In this document: positions 33,810 to 42,301 of the stretch, one piece after another
Numbering within the stretch: the stretch's first letter is position 1
How the letters are laid out: every line of letters starts with the position of its first letter
NCBI RefSeq assembly: GCF_042654245.1
Contig: NZ_JBHSGI010000015.1
Coordinates: forward strand, 1 to 62,164
Direction: 5' to 3'
Origin: Seohaeicola_A nanhaiensis
GTDB taxonomy: Bacteria > Pseudomonadota > Alphaproteobacteria > Rhodobacterales > Rhodobacteraceae
Length of the DNA stretch: 62,164 nucleotides
Program-made: the position numbers and the translations under genes
The notes under the pieces: generated by a model
Databases searched by the model: none
What the model was told of the DNA's origin: nothing
What the model saw: only the letters and a program-made list of their open reading frames with translations

Positions 33810-35426
33810 CTAGTGACTGACCATCACGGGCTTTTGCTCTGTCTTTTCGGCCTTGGCCGGAAAATCGACATGGAAGACTGTACCTTCGCCCTCGACGCTG
33901 TCGAAACCGATGGCGCCTGCCTGGTGTTCCATGATCAGCTGGCAGATATAGAGACCCAGACCGGTACCATTGACGTTGCGCGACTGGCCGGAGGCCTGGA
34001 CGAAACGCTGGAAAATCCGTGGTTGCAGATCGGCCGGAATGCCCTTGCCGAAGTCGCGCACATTGATGCGGACACGCTCTTCGGTCTGTTCCATGGAGAC
34101 CTCGATCCGGCCGCCGGGCGGCGAGAACTTTGCTGCATTCGACAGGAGATTGGTGAGAACCTGCAAGGTGCGGTCGAAATCGTATTCGGCGAGAATCTCG
34201 GGGTCGAAATTCTTTTTCTGAACCGAAACGTCGAAGCGGCTGGCAAAGGGTTCGTTGGCGACGATCGCTTCGTCCAGCACGTTGATCAACGGCGCGCGCT
34301 TGAAATTGAATTCCATCTGACCGGCCGCGATCTTTTCGACATCGAGGATGTCATTGACGATATTCACCAGCCGGTCGGCGTTGCGGTGAGCAATCGACAG
34401 CATCGACCGCGCCTTGTCGGACATTTCTCCGGCGGCGTTGGACAGCAGCAGGCCCATGGCGCCCTTGATCGAGGTCATCGGCGTGCGCAGTTCGTGACTG
34501 ATCGTCGAAAGCAGTTCGGACTTGGCCTGCTCGATCCGTTCCTGATCCGTCGTGTCGCGCATGACGATCACCACACGATTGGTCCCGTCGGCACTGCGAA
34601 TGAGGTTCTTGCGCACGTCATATGGCACACCATTGATACGACGGATGCTGTTGATCTGTTCGACCTCACCGCGCATCAATGTCCCCAGCCGTTCGCGGAA
34701 TTCGACGACGTCGAATTCTGGATCGTTGTCCCACAGAAACTTGGAGCGACAGTCCTCCTCGCTCCACCCGGTGCGCGAGAGCGCCGCCCTGTTCATGTAG
34801 GTATAGGCGAGGGTTTCGGCGTCGACCATGTAGACCTCGTCGCCCAGGCCATCCAGCATGGAGTAGAGATCCCGTTGCTCTGAAGCCGCTTTGGTGGCGG
34901 TGATATCTGTGCGGATCGAGATCGAGCCGAGCAATTTTCCATTGCGATCGAGCCGCGGGAGGATGGTGGCCAGAGTCCATATGAAATCACCGTTCTTGCA
35001 GCGCAGCCGCATCTCGCCGGACCAGGGACGTCCCCTGTCGAGACCATCGCGGATCTCTTCGAACAGCGCCTGATCTTCCTCGAAGTAGAACATGCTTGTG
35101 GGTTTGCCGACCACCTCTTCGGCGGTGTAACCGGTCGCCCTCAGCTGGTTTTCGTTCACGTGAAAGATGCCGGCCTTGGGATCGGAGAGCGCAACCATGG
35201 AGTGGCTGTTCAGCGCCTCGGCCTCGTGTTGGAGGTTGCTCATCATGCGCCGGCCGCTGCGAAAATCGATCAGCGGAACGAAAATGAGCGCCATGGCGCC
35301 TGACGCGAGAACCAGAGCCAAAACCGGCGAAATATGCTCGTGAATGACATGAGCCGAGCTCACTACGGCGGCGGTGACTGCCACGGAAATGAGCGCAATC
35401 TGTATATTTGTCTTGCCTGCCAGCAT
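33810..35426 (-). CDS. Membrane PAS-domain sensor histidine kinase
   Basis: The 538 aa protein has two membrane helices (about residues 8-28 and 33-53), a PAS domain (V-N-E-N-Q-L-R-A-T-G-Y-T-A-E-E-V-V-G), a second PAS domain (Y-T-Y-M-N-R-A-A-L-S-R-T-G-W), HisKA with I-S-H-E-L-R-T-P-M-T-S-I-K-G, and a HATPase domain with N-L-L-S-N-A-A-K-F-S-P, D-F-G-K-G-I and G-T-G-L-G-L-Y. All catalytic boxes are intact. It has no receiver, so phosphate should go to a separate protein, most simply the membrane-anchored regulator at 32054. The signal is unknown. Confidence 0.88.
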   Translation of the reverse strand: MLAGKTNIQIALISVAVTAAVVSSAHVIHEHISPVLALVLASGAMALIFVPLIDFRSGRRMMSNLQHEAEALNSHSMVALSDPKAGIFHVNENQLRATGYTAEEVVGKPTSMFYFEEDQALFEEIRDGLDRGRPWSGEMRLRCKNGDFIWTLATILPRLDRNGKLLGSISIRTDITATKAASEQRDLYSMLDGLGDEVYMVDAETLAYTYMNRAALSRTGWSEEDCRSKFLWDNDPEFDVVEFRERLGTLMRGEVEQINSIRRINGVPYDVRKNLIRSADGTNRVVIVMRDTTDQERIEQAKSELLSTISHELRTPMTSIKGAMGLLLSNAAGEMSDKARSMLSIAHRNADRLVNIVNDILDVEKIAAGQMEFNFKRAPLINVLDEAIVANEPFASRFDVSVQKKNFDPEILAEYDFDRTLQVLTNLLSNAAKFSPPGGRIEVSMEQTEERVRINVRDFGKGIPADLQPRIFQRFVQASGQSRNVNGTGLGLYICQLIMEHQAGAIGFDSVEGEGTVFHVDFPAKAEKTEQKPVMVSH

Positions 35427-35796
35427 AATACTGTGCCTCGTCCTCCGCCCGTTCTGGTCGGGTCCCTAATCGTGTGGCTCATTGTGCCCCACCCCCATCC
35501 GAGCCACAGGTGCGGGGGTGCTTCGCGTAATGCGGTGACTGATGCGCAATAATAGCGTCGCGAAAAAGGCAAAACTGAGGTTTCGGGCCGAGAAAATCGG
35601 TAAACGTGCTGCCGTTACGTCAGGAAGAAACAATTCTCTCTGGAGAACAGCGGGTTTCCGCTGTTTCGTGACGTTTTCAGGACAGTGCCAAGGTGACGCG
35701 AATTGGTGTCACGGACAGCTGATTTCGACCGCGTTGCGCCCGGAATTGCATGATTTAGTCCGGAAAGAGGCATGTGTCGGGTGACGCGCTAGCGCA
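35427..35796. other. Non-coding gap between the kinase gene and fliI
   Basis: This 370-base stretch lies upstream of the minus-strand kinase gene and downstream of fliI. I see no gene, repeat or promoter that I can support beyond the 10 bp palindrome GCGCTAGCGC near 35787. Confidence 0.4.
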
Positions 35797-37161
35797 TCAT
35801 GCGATTTCGGGTGCGGCGGGGAGGTCGACCTGGACGCCGGCTTCTCCGAGCAGGCGGTAGAGCGTGGCGAAGGTTTCTTCTGAGGCGGTGAAGTCGCCCT
35901 TGCGCTGGTTCAGGAAGGCCTCGGCCGGGGCGAAGAAGCGGATGGCGGCATCGACCTCGGGATCGGCCCCGGAGCGGTAGGCGCCGATGCGGATCAGCTC
36001 TTCCATATCGGCGTAGCGGGCGAGGGTGCGGCGGGCGGCCTGGAAGATGGCGAGCTCGTCTGGGCGGTGGCAGTCGGGTAGCATCCGGCTGACCGAGCGG
36101 TAGAGGTTGACGGCGGGAAAGCGGCCGCGTTCGGCGATGTGGCGGTCGAGCACGACGTGACCGTCCATGATGCCGCGCACGGTGTCGGCGACGGGTTCGT
36201 TCATGTCTCCGCCATCAACGAGCACGGTGTAGATGGCGGTGATGTCGCCTGTGCCTTCGGGGCCGGGGCCTGCGCGTTCCATCAGCTGCGGGAGTTCGGA
36301 GAAGACGGTGGGGGGGTAGCCCTTGGTCGTCGGAGGTTCGCCGCCGGAGAGGCCGATCTCCCGCTGGGCCATGGCGAAACGCGTGACGCTGTCCATAAGG
36401 AGCAGGACCTGCAGGCCGCGGTCGCGAAAGTATTCGGCTACCGCGGTGGCGGTCCAGGCGGCTTGGCGGCGCATCAAGGGCGGTTCGTCGCCGGTGGAGA
36501 CAACGACGACCGAGCGGGCGAGCCCCTGGGGGCCGAGGTCGGACTGGATGAAGTCCTGCACCTCGCGGCCACGCTCGCCGACGAGGCCGACGACGATGAC
36601 GTCGGCGGCAGCCTGGCGGGCGAGCATGGCCATCAGGGTGGACTTGCCGACGCCCGAGCCGGAGAAGACGCCCATTCGCTGGCCGCGGCAGAGCGGGGTG
36701 AAAACGTCGAAGATCTTGATTCCGGTTTCCAGCCGCTCGCCGGTGCGGCGGCGGTCGAAGGCGGCGGGAGGCGGTCCCTTGACGTCGCGGGCGCGAGGGC
36801 CCTCGATCAGCGGGCCCTTTCGGTCGAGCGGTTCGGCCAGCGCATTCATGACGCGGCCTTTCCACGAGATATCGGGGCGGATGGTGTCGCCGCGCGGACT
36901 GAGCGAGACGGGATCGCCGGCGCTGACGCCGATCCAGTTCCCGAACGGCAGCACGTGGGTGCCGTCGCCGTCGACTCCGACCACTTCGCCCAGGACCGGA
37001 CCGCGGGCTCCATGGACGACGCAGCGGTGACCGACCCACATCGCCCGTTCCAGTCCGACAACGGTAAGCGTCAGTCCGACAACGGCACTTACCTCGCCAA
37101 CAATTCTTGAACTATCCACGGATCGGACAAGTGTTGATAGCTCGGAAAAGGCTTTCTGCAT
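35797..37161 (-). CDS. fliI: Flagellar type III export ATPase FliI
   Basis: FliI energises and prepares export substrates at the base of the flagellum. The 454 aa product has Walker A G-S-G-V-G-K-S-T at residues 168-175, the signature G-L-V-G-E-R-G-R-E-V near residue 195, L-L-L-M-D-S-V-T-R-F-A-M-A-Q-R-E-I-G-L as Walker B region, and G-Y-P-P-T-V-F-S-E-L-P-x-L-x-E-R-A-G, all diagnostic. It is transcribed alone on the minus strand, divergent from flgB. fliH and fliJ-like genes are elsewhere in the window. Confidence 0.96.
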   Translation of the reverse strand: MQKAFSELSTLVRSVDSSRIVGEVSAVVGLTLTVVGLERAMWVGHRCVVHGARGPVLGEVVGVDGDGTHVLPFGNWIGVSAGDPVSLSPRGDTIRPDISWKGRVMNALAEPLDRKGPLIEGPRARDVKGPPPAAFDRRRTGERLETGIKIFDVFTPLCRGQRMGVFSGSGVGKSTLMAMLARQAAADVIVVGLVGERGREVQDFIQSDLGPQGLARSVVVVSTGDEPPLMRRQAAWTATAVAEYFRDRGLQVLLLMDSVTRFAMAQREIGLSGGEPPTTKGYPPTVFSELPQLMERAGPGPEGTGDITAIYTVLVDGGDMNEPVADTVRGIMDGHVVLDRHIAERGRFPAVNLYRSVSRMLPDCHRPDELAIFQAARRTLARYADMEELIRIGAYRSGADPEVDAAIRFFAPAEAFLNQRKGDFTASEETFATLYRLLGEAGVQVDLPAAPEIA

Positions 37162-37183
37162 GTATAATCCGCTGGTCTCGGAG

Positions 37184-37210
37184 GTTAATCCATGATACTC
37201 ATGAATTAAC
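37184..37210. promoter_or_regulatory. 27-base inverted repeat in the fliI / flgB divergent promoter
   Basis: Arms GTTAATCCATGA (37184-37195) and TCATGAATTAAC (37199-37210) are inverted copies with one mismatch and a 3-base spacer. It lies 16 bases before the flgB start and 22 bases before fliI on the other strand. Its left arm contains, on the minus strand, the same GTATCATGGAT 11-mer found before flgF. It looks like an operator for both operons. Confidence 0.6.
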
Positions 37211-37226
37211 GGAAAGGAAAGGTCCC

Positions 37227-37631
37227 GTGAAGCTCGAATCCATGTCCTTCTTCAGTCTGGCCTCGCGGAAGATGGAGTGGCTGACCGCGCGGCAGAAGGT
37301 CGTCGCGGAGAATGTCGCGAATGCGGATACGCCGGGATACAAGGCCCGCGACGTCGCGCCCTTCGAGAACATGCTGACTTCCACGACATCGGGCACGCAT
37401 GTGGCGCGCACGGCCGCCGGCCATATCGCGAGCACCGATCCGGTGGCTCCCGGCCTTGAGGTCGTGGAGGACGAAGCGGCATGGACCAGCACGAGCATCG
37501 ACGGAAATTCGGTGGTTCTGGAGCAACAGGCTATTCAGGCCACCGAGATCAGCGAGAATTACCGGCTGGCCGCCAGTCTCTATCGCAAAGGATACGAGCT
37601 GGTGACGCTGGCCGTCACGGGCATCAGGTAA
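37227..37631 (+). CDS. flgB: Flagellar proximal rod protein FlgB
   Basis: FlgB forms the rod base. From the GTG at 37227, supported by AAGGAAAGG upstream, the product is 134 aa; an ATG at 37242 is possible. The motif A-E-N-V-A-N-A-D-T-P-G-Y-K-A-R-D near residue 29 is diagnostic, and the end Y-R-L-A-A-S-L-Y-R-K-G fits. It is the first gene of the flgB-flgC-fliE-fliQ-sltF-flhA-fliR-flhB operon. Confidence 0.93.
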   Translation: MKLESMSFFSLASRKMEWLTARQKVVAENVANADTPGYKARDVAPFENMLTSTTSGTHVARTAAGHIASTDPVAPGLEVVEDEAAWTSTSIDGNSVVLEQQAIQATEISENYRLAASLYRKGYELVTLAVTGIR

Positions 37632-37642
37632 GCGAGCAGATC

Positions 37643-38053
37643 ATGGACCCATTGAAATCCATTGCCCAGATCGCGGCCAGCGGGATGCATGTGCAGAGCG
37701 CGCGTCTTCAGGTGGTCGCGGAGAACGTCGCGAATGCCGATACAACCGCGAAGGCCGAGGGTGGCGATCCCTACCGGCGCAAGACGATCAGCTTTGAAGA
37801 GTATCTCGACCGAGAGTCGGGGCTGAACATGGTCCGGGTGGCGGATGTGGGCCGCGACAATTCGGCTTTTGCCTTGCGCTATGACCCGTCGCACCCGGCG
37901 GCGGACAAGGATGGTCTGGTAAAGATCTCCAACGTGAACCCGATCCTCGAGATGGCCAACATGCGCGAGGCATCGCGCAGCTATGAGGCCAACCTCAACC
38001 TGTACGAGGCCGGGCGCAAGATGCGCGGCATGATGATCGACCTCTTGAAGTGA
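37643..38053 (+). CDS. flgC: Flagellar proximal rod protein FlgC
   Basis: FlgC is a proximal rod subunit. The 136 aa product has A-S-G-M-x-V-Q-S-A-R-L-Q-V-V-A-E-N-V-A-N-A-D-T-T and, at the C-terminus, V-N-P-I-L-E-M-A-N-M-R-E-A-S-R-S-Y-E-A-N. The ATG at 37643 starts the conserved region; it follows flgB by 11 bases and precedes fliE by 10. Confidence 0.94.
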   Translation: MDPLKSIAQIAASGMHVQSARLQVVAENVANADTTAKAEGGDPYRRKTISFEEYLDRESGLNMVRVADVGRDNSAFALRYDPSHPAADKDGLVKISNVNPILEMANMREASRSYEANLNLYEAGRKMRGMMIDLLK

Positions 38054-38063
38054 ATAAGGGCCC

Positions 38064-38390
38064 ATGGCGGAGATCAGCACCACCATCGTGAACGGGGGCG
38101 CCGTAACGGGCGCCTATCGCAATTCGTTCAATCTTAAGGGCACGCAGCCGCTGCCCGATACGGAAAAGGCCGGCAGTTCGTTCGCCGAAATGGTGCGCGA
38201 GGCGGCGACCGATGCGGCGCGGACGATGCGCGAGGCCGATGCGGTGGCGCGTTCGGGCCTGGCCGATGGCGCCACCACGCAGGAAGTGGTGCAGGCGACC
38301 ATCGCGCTGGAATCCACCGTCAAGGTGGCGGTGGCGATGCGGGACAAGCTGGTCGCAGCCTATCAGGAAATCATGCGGATGCCGATCTGA
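38064..38390 (+). CDS. fliE: Hook-basal body complex protein FliE
   Basis: FliE links the MS-ring to the rod and is the first protein exported. The 108 aa product has F-A-E-M-V-R-E-A, then a helical pair with T-T-Q-E-V-V-Q-A-T-I-A-L-E-S-T-V-K-V-A-V-A-M-R-D-K-L-V-A-A-Y-Q-E-I-M-R-M-P-I, the family ending. Its place between flgC and fliQ agrees. Confidence 0.93.
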   Translation: MAEISTTIVNGGAVTGAYRNSFNLKGTQPLPDTEKAGSSFAEMVREAATDAARTMREADAVARSGLADGATTQEVVQATIALESTVKVAVAMRDKLVAAYQEIMRMPI

Positions 38391-38402
38391 GGGAACGACC
38401 CG

Positions 38403-38672
38403 GTGAGTGAAGGCGATACCTACGACATTCTGTCCATGACCTTCCTGACTGTTCTCTATGGCTCGGGACCGATCATGATTCTGGCGCTGGTGGTCGGACT
38501 GGCCATCGCATTCTTCCAGGCGCTGACCCAAGTCCAGGAAATGACGCTGACCTTCGTGCCTAAGATCGTCGTCATCATGCTGGGACTCGTGGTGCTGACG
38601 CCGCTGATGTATCTTGTGCTGAAGCGGCTCTCGGATCAGGTGTTCGACATGCTGATCGTCGGTGCGCCGTGA
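38403..38672 (+). CDS. fliQ: Flagellar export gate protein FliQ
   Basis: FliQ is a small inner-membrane part of the FliPQR export gate. The 89 aa product has two membrane helices and the motif F-Q-A-L-T-Q-V-Q-E-M-T-L-T-F-V-P-K between them. It starts with GTG at 38403. Its stop overlaps the next gene's GTG in a GTGA. Confidence 0.93.
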   Translation: MSEGDTYDILSMTFLTVLYGSGPIMILALVVGLAIAFFQALTQVQEMTLTFVPKIVVIMLGLVVLTPLMYLVLKRLSDQVFDMLIVGAP

Positions 38673-39448
38673 CCGCGTGGACGCGCCTGTGGGCTTTCGT
38701 TCTGGCGGGCACTGCTGCCGGGCCTGTGGTGGCCGGCGGCTGGGAGGGTCTCTACACGTTCGCCGAGGTGCCGCACGTCGAGGTGGCCCTGCCCGAAGAG
38801 GCGGTCTGCGTGCGCGAGATCCTGGATGCGCAGGAGCTGTACAACATCCCGAACAACCTGTTGCTGGGCATCGGCCTGCAGGAGGCGGGGATTCGGCTGG
38901 GCGATCTTTATACGGTTTGGCCCTGGTCGGTGAACGCTGCGGGCGAAGGGCGGATTTTTGACAGCCGGTCGGCCGCGATCGACTGGGTGCGCGAGAGGCG
39001 GGCGCAGGGCGTGACCTCGATCGACATCGGCTGCATGCAGGTGAACCTGCAATGGCACCCGGACGCGTTCGAGGCGTTCGAGGCCGGGTTCGAACCGGCT
39101 CGCAATGTCGAATACGCCGCGCGGTTCCTGCGTGATCTCTATTACCAGACGGGAGACTGGGAATTGGCGGCGGGATCCTATCATTCGTTCACACCGGCCC
39201 TGCGGGAAACGTATCTGACGTCACTGCGCCAGAACGTGGTCTCGGCCAATGCCAATATCGAGGTCTTCCGGCAGATCGCGGGTACCCTGGGCGCGACGGC
39301 CGAGGAAGTGGTGCCAGTGGCGGCGCAGGGGGGAATCCTGTGGTCTTCGGGGATGAGCCGGGTCAAGCAGGGCGAGGACGGCACGCGCAGCCTGTATTCC
39401 AATCGGGCACTGCTGCCAGTGCTGCCGCAATTCCTGAAGGGTGAGTGA
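38669..39448 (+). CDS. sltF: Flagellar soluble lytic transglycosylase (SltF-like)
   Basis: The enzyme cleaves peptidoglycan glycan strands to let the rod through the wall, replacing the missing muramidase half of FlgJ. The 259 aa product has a signal peptide (about residues 1-23, ending V-V-A-G). The SLT fold follows: catalytic Glu in L-L-L-G-I-G-L-Q-E-A-G, then I-D-I-G-C-M-Q-V-N near residue 117, then A-A-R-F-L-x-x-L-Y and G-D-W-x-L-A-A-G-S-Y-H-S. SltF of Rhodobacter binds the FlgJ rod-cap protein. It overlaps fliQ and flhA by a few bases. Confidence 0.85.
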   Translation: MTAWTRLWAFVLAGTAAGPVVAGGWEGLYTFAEVPHVEVALPEEAVCVREILDAQELYNIPNNLLLGIGLQEAGIRLGDLYTVWPWSVNAAGEGRIFDSRSAAIDWVRERRAQGVTSIDIGCMQVNLQWHPDAFEAFEAGFEPARNVEYAARFLRDLYYQTGDWELAAGSYHSFTPALRETYLTSLRQNVVSANANIEVFRQIAGTLGATAEEVVPVAAQGGILWSSGMSRVKQGEDGTRSLYSNRALLPVLPQFLKGE

Positions 39449-41535
39449 TGGCCGTCGTGGCGCCTGAGAAAGAGCTGGTCGGCCAGGGTCTGGCGCATCG
39501 CGACGTGGCATTCGCCATCGGCGTGACGCTGGTTCTGGCGATGCTGTTCATTCCGCTGCCGCCGTTGATTCTGGACTTTGCGCTGGCGTTGTCGCTGTCG
39601 GTTTCGGTGCTGATCCTAATGGTGGCGCTTTGGATACCGAAGCCGCTCGAGTTCAACTCGTTTCCGACGCTTCTGCTTGTGGTGACGCTGCTGCGGCTGT
39701 CGCTGAACGTCGCGTCGACCCGGCTGATCCTTTCGGAGGGGCATACCGGCCCAAGCGCGGCGGGCGGTGTTATCGAGGGTTTCGCCAAGTTCATCGTGGC
39801 GGGAAACTTTGTCATCGGGATCGTGATCTTTGCAATTCTGGTGGTGATCAATTTCATCGTCATCACCAAGGGGTCAGGGCGGATCGCCGAGGTGGCGGCA
39901 CGGTTCTCGCTGGATGCGATGCCTGGCAAGCAGATGGCGATCGACGCCGATCTCGGCTCGGGGCTGATAGACGAGGCCGAGGCGAAGCGGCGGCGGCGGG
40001 AGCTGGAGGGCGAAAGCGGGTTCTTCGGCGCGATGGACGGTGCGTCGAAATTCGTACGCGGCGATGCGGTGGCGGGGATCATCATCACGCTGGTGAACGT
40101 GGTGGGCGGAATCCTGGTCGGCACGATCCAGCACGATCTTTCGCTGATGCAGGCGGCAAACAGCTATACCACGCTGACCATCGGAGACGGGCTGGTCAGC
40201 CAGGTGCCGGCGTTGATCGTCTCGCTGGCGGCGGGTCTGATCGTGACCAAGGGCGGCACAGAGGGCGCGGCGAACGAGGCGGTGCTGAGCCAGCTGTCAA
40301 ACTTTCCCAAGGCGATATTCGTGGCGGCCGGTCTGCTGCTGGCGATCGGCTGTCTGCCGGGGTTTCCGCTGTTCGTCTTCCTGCTGCTGTCGGGCGGGCT
40401 GGTGGCGCTGGGGCTGTACATGCAGCGGCTGACCCGACAAAAGACGCAGGCGGCGGCGCGCGCCGAGACGGAGCGGGCGCGCAGCGAGGCGAAGAGCCAG
40501 GAAGACGATCTGCGCACGACGATGAAGGTGGATGACCTGCGGCTGGATCTGGGCACGGCGCTGGTGCCGCTGACCAGCGGTTCTGACGCGGCGCTGCCAG
40601 GCAAAATCCGCAGTCTGCGCGGGCTGTTCGCGCGCGACTACGGATTTATCCTGCCGTCGGTGCGGATCAAAGACGACGCCGCGCTTGACGTGAACCATTA
40701 TGCGATCTCGGTGCAGGGGGTCGAAGTGGCGAGGGGGCAGGTGCGGCCCAATCTGATGATGGTTCTGAACCCGGCCGACGCGCCGATTCATCTGCCAGGC
40801 GAAAAAGTCAAGGATCCGACCTTCGGACTGGACGCGATCTGGGTGGACCCGGCCAGCGCGGCGACGGCGGAGGCGCAGGGCTATACGGCGGTCGATCCCG
40901 AGAGCGTGATCACCACGCATCTGACCGAAGTGATCAAGGAACATATGCCCGAACTGCTGAACTATGCGGCGGTACAGGAGCTGATCGGGAATCTGGACCG
41001 CGATTACCAGAAGCTGGTGGGAGAGCTGTCGGGCGGAACGCCGGCGATCACCTTGCAGCATGTTCTGCAGGGGCTGCTGTCGGAGCGGGTATCGATCCGT
41101 AACTTGCCGCTGATCGTGGAGGCTGTGGCCGAGGTCGGGCGGCAGAGCACCAATGCGACGCTGATCACGGAACATGTGCGCAAGCGGCTGGCGAACCAGA
41201 TCTGCCGGTCGCTGGCGGATCCGAGCGGGTTCATTCCGGTGATCACCATGAACAATGCCTGGGAGAAGGAGTTTCTGCAGGCGGTGCGCCAGAACGGAGA
41301 CGAGCGGACCTTCCTGATGTCGCCGCAGCGGGTGCAGGAATTCGTACTGGCCGCGCGCCAGGCGATCCAGAATTTCGCGCAGAAGGACGAATGGCCGGCG
41401 CTGATGGTGGCACCCGAGGTGCGGACCTTCGTACGCTCGATGCTGGAGCGGGTCAGCCCGTCGACACAGGTGATCTCCCACAATGAGGTGCACCGGAAGG
41501 CAAACCTGCGCACCGTTGCCAGCGTTGGAAACTGA
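39448..41535 (+). CDS. flhA: Flagellar export gate protein FlhA
   Basis: FlhA forms the large nonameric export-gate ring that docks chaperone-substrate complexes. The product is 695 aa from the ATG at 39448, which overlaps the sltF stop as TGATG. About eight membrane helices occupy the first 330 residues, with the conserved loop P-G-K-Q-M-A-I-D-A-D-L-x-x-G-L-I-x-E-x-E-A-K-R-R-R. The soluble half contains the Y-A-I-S-V-Q-G-V-E-V-A-R-G and E-H-V-R-K-R-L-A-N-Q-I-C family stretches. Confidence 0.97.
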   Translation: MAVVAPEKELVGQGLAHRDVAFAIGVTLVLAMLFIPLPPLILDFALALSLSVSVLILMVALWIPKPLEFNSFPTLLLVVTLLRLSLNVASTRLILSEGHTGPSAAGGVIEGFAKFIVAGNFVIGIVIFAILVVINFIVITKGSGRIAEVAARFSLDAMPGKQMAIDADLGSGLIDEAEAKRRRRELEGESGFFGAMDGASKFVRGDAVAGIIITLVNVVGGILVGTIQHDLSLMQAANSYTTLTIGDGLVSQVPALIVSLAAGLIVTKGGTEGAANEAVLSQLSNFPKAIFVAAGLLLAIGCLPGFPLFVFLLLSGGLVALGLYMQRLTRQKTQAAARAETERARSEAKSQEDDLRTTMKVDDLRLDLGTALVPLTSGSDAALPGKIRSLRGLFARDYGFILPSVRIKDDAALDVNHYAISVQGVEVARGQVRPNLMMVLNPADAPIHLPGEKVKDPTFGLDAIWVDPASAATAEAQGYTAVDPESVITTHLTEVIKEHMPELLNYAAVQELIGNLDRDYQKLVGELSGGTPAITLQHVLQGLLSERVSIRNLPLIVEAVAEVGRQSTNATLITEHVRKRLANQICRSLADPSGFIPVITMNNAWEKEFLQAVRQNGDERTFLMSPQRVQEFVLAARQAIQNFAQKDEWPALMVAPEVRTFVRSMLERVSPSTQVISHNEVHRKANLRTVASVGN

Positions 41536-41537
41536 GC

Positions 41538-42293
41538 GTGGATCTGACCGCGCTCCTTACCTCGCAGGTGCTGGGGTATGCGCTGGTCTTCGCGCGGCTT
41601 GGGTCGGTCATGGTGTTCATGCCGGGTATCGGCGAGCAGATGATCCCGGTGCGGCACCGGCTGGCCATGGGCGTTGTCCTGTCGCTGGCGCTGTATCCCG
41701 CCACGCCGGTGGGCGCGCTGAACCTGCCGACGCCGCTGGATCTTTTTCCGCTGCTGGTGGTCGAGACGGCCATTGGCATATGGATCGGGCTGACTGCACG
41801 GATCCTGTTGTCGGCCCTGCAGCTGGCCGGCTATCAGGTCGGGTTGGTGTCGGGACTGTCCAACGCCTTCGCGCCGAACATCGGGTCGTTCGAGGGATCG
41901 ACCTTGCTCGCCACCTCGCTGATGCTGACCGGGGTGACGTTGATATTTGTCACCGACTTGCATCATGCCATCCTGCAGGCGCTGCTGATGAGCTATGACG
42001 TCTTTCCGCCGGGCGGGATCATGCCTGGGGACATGGCGCAGCAGATCGTGCGCGCGGCGAGCCACAGCTTTTACATCGGGACCATGATCTCGGCTCCGTT
42101 CTTCGTCATGGGGCTGGTTTTGAACGTAGGGTTCGGCCTGGCCAACCGGATGATGCCGACCCTGCCCGTGTTTTTCGTTGCCGCGCCGCTGTTGATCGTG
42201 GCCGGTCTGTTCGTTCTCGTTGTCGCGGCGCCCGCGATGTTGCGGGCCTGGCTTGAGGATTTCTCGACCTGGCTTGGCATTCTGGCATTCTGA
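41538..42293 (+). CDS. fliR: Flagellar export gate protein FliR
   Basis: FliR completes the FliPQR export pore. The 251 aa product has about six membrane helices, with F-A-R-L-G-S-V-M-V-F-M-P-G-I-G near the start, an E-T-A-I-G-I-W-I-G segment, and N-V-G-F-G-L-A-N-R-M-M-P later, all typical. It starts with GTG two bases after flhA and is followed by flhB after 8 bases. Confidence 0.94.
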   Translation: MDLTALLTSQVLGYALVFARLGSVMVFMPGIGEQMIPVRHRLAMGVVLSLALYPATPVGALNLPTPLDLFPLLVVETAIGIWIGLTARILLSALQLAGYQVGLVSGLSNAFAPNIGSFEGSTLLATSLMLTGVTLIFVTDLHHAILQALLMSYDVFPPGGIMPGDMAQQIVRAASHSFYIGTMISAPFFVMGLVLNVGFGLANRMMPTLPVFFVAAPLLIVAGLFVLVVAAPAMLRAWLEDFSTWLGILAF

Positions 42294-42301
42294 GGTAACC
42301 G

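Noticed and set aside
35780..35796. GCGCTAGCGC palindrome after fliI as a terminator
   Set aside because: The stem is only five base pairs with no loop and no T-run.
38669..39448. Calling the transglycosylase a general housekeeping Slt
   Set aside because: It is translationally coupled between fliQ and flhA and is only 259 aa, which fits the flagellum-specific SltF type.
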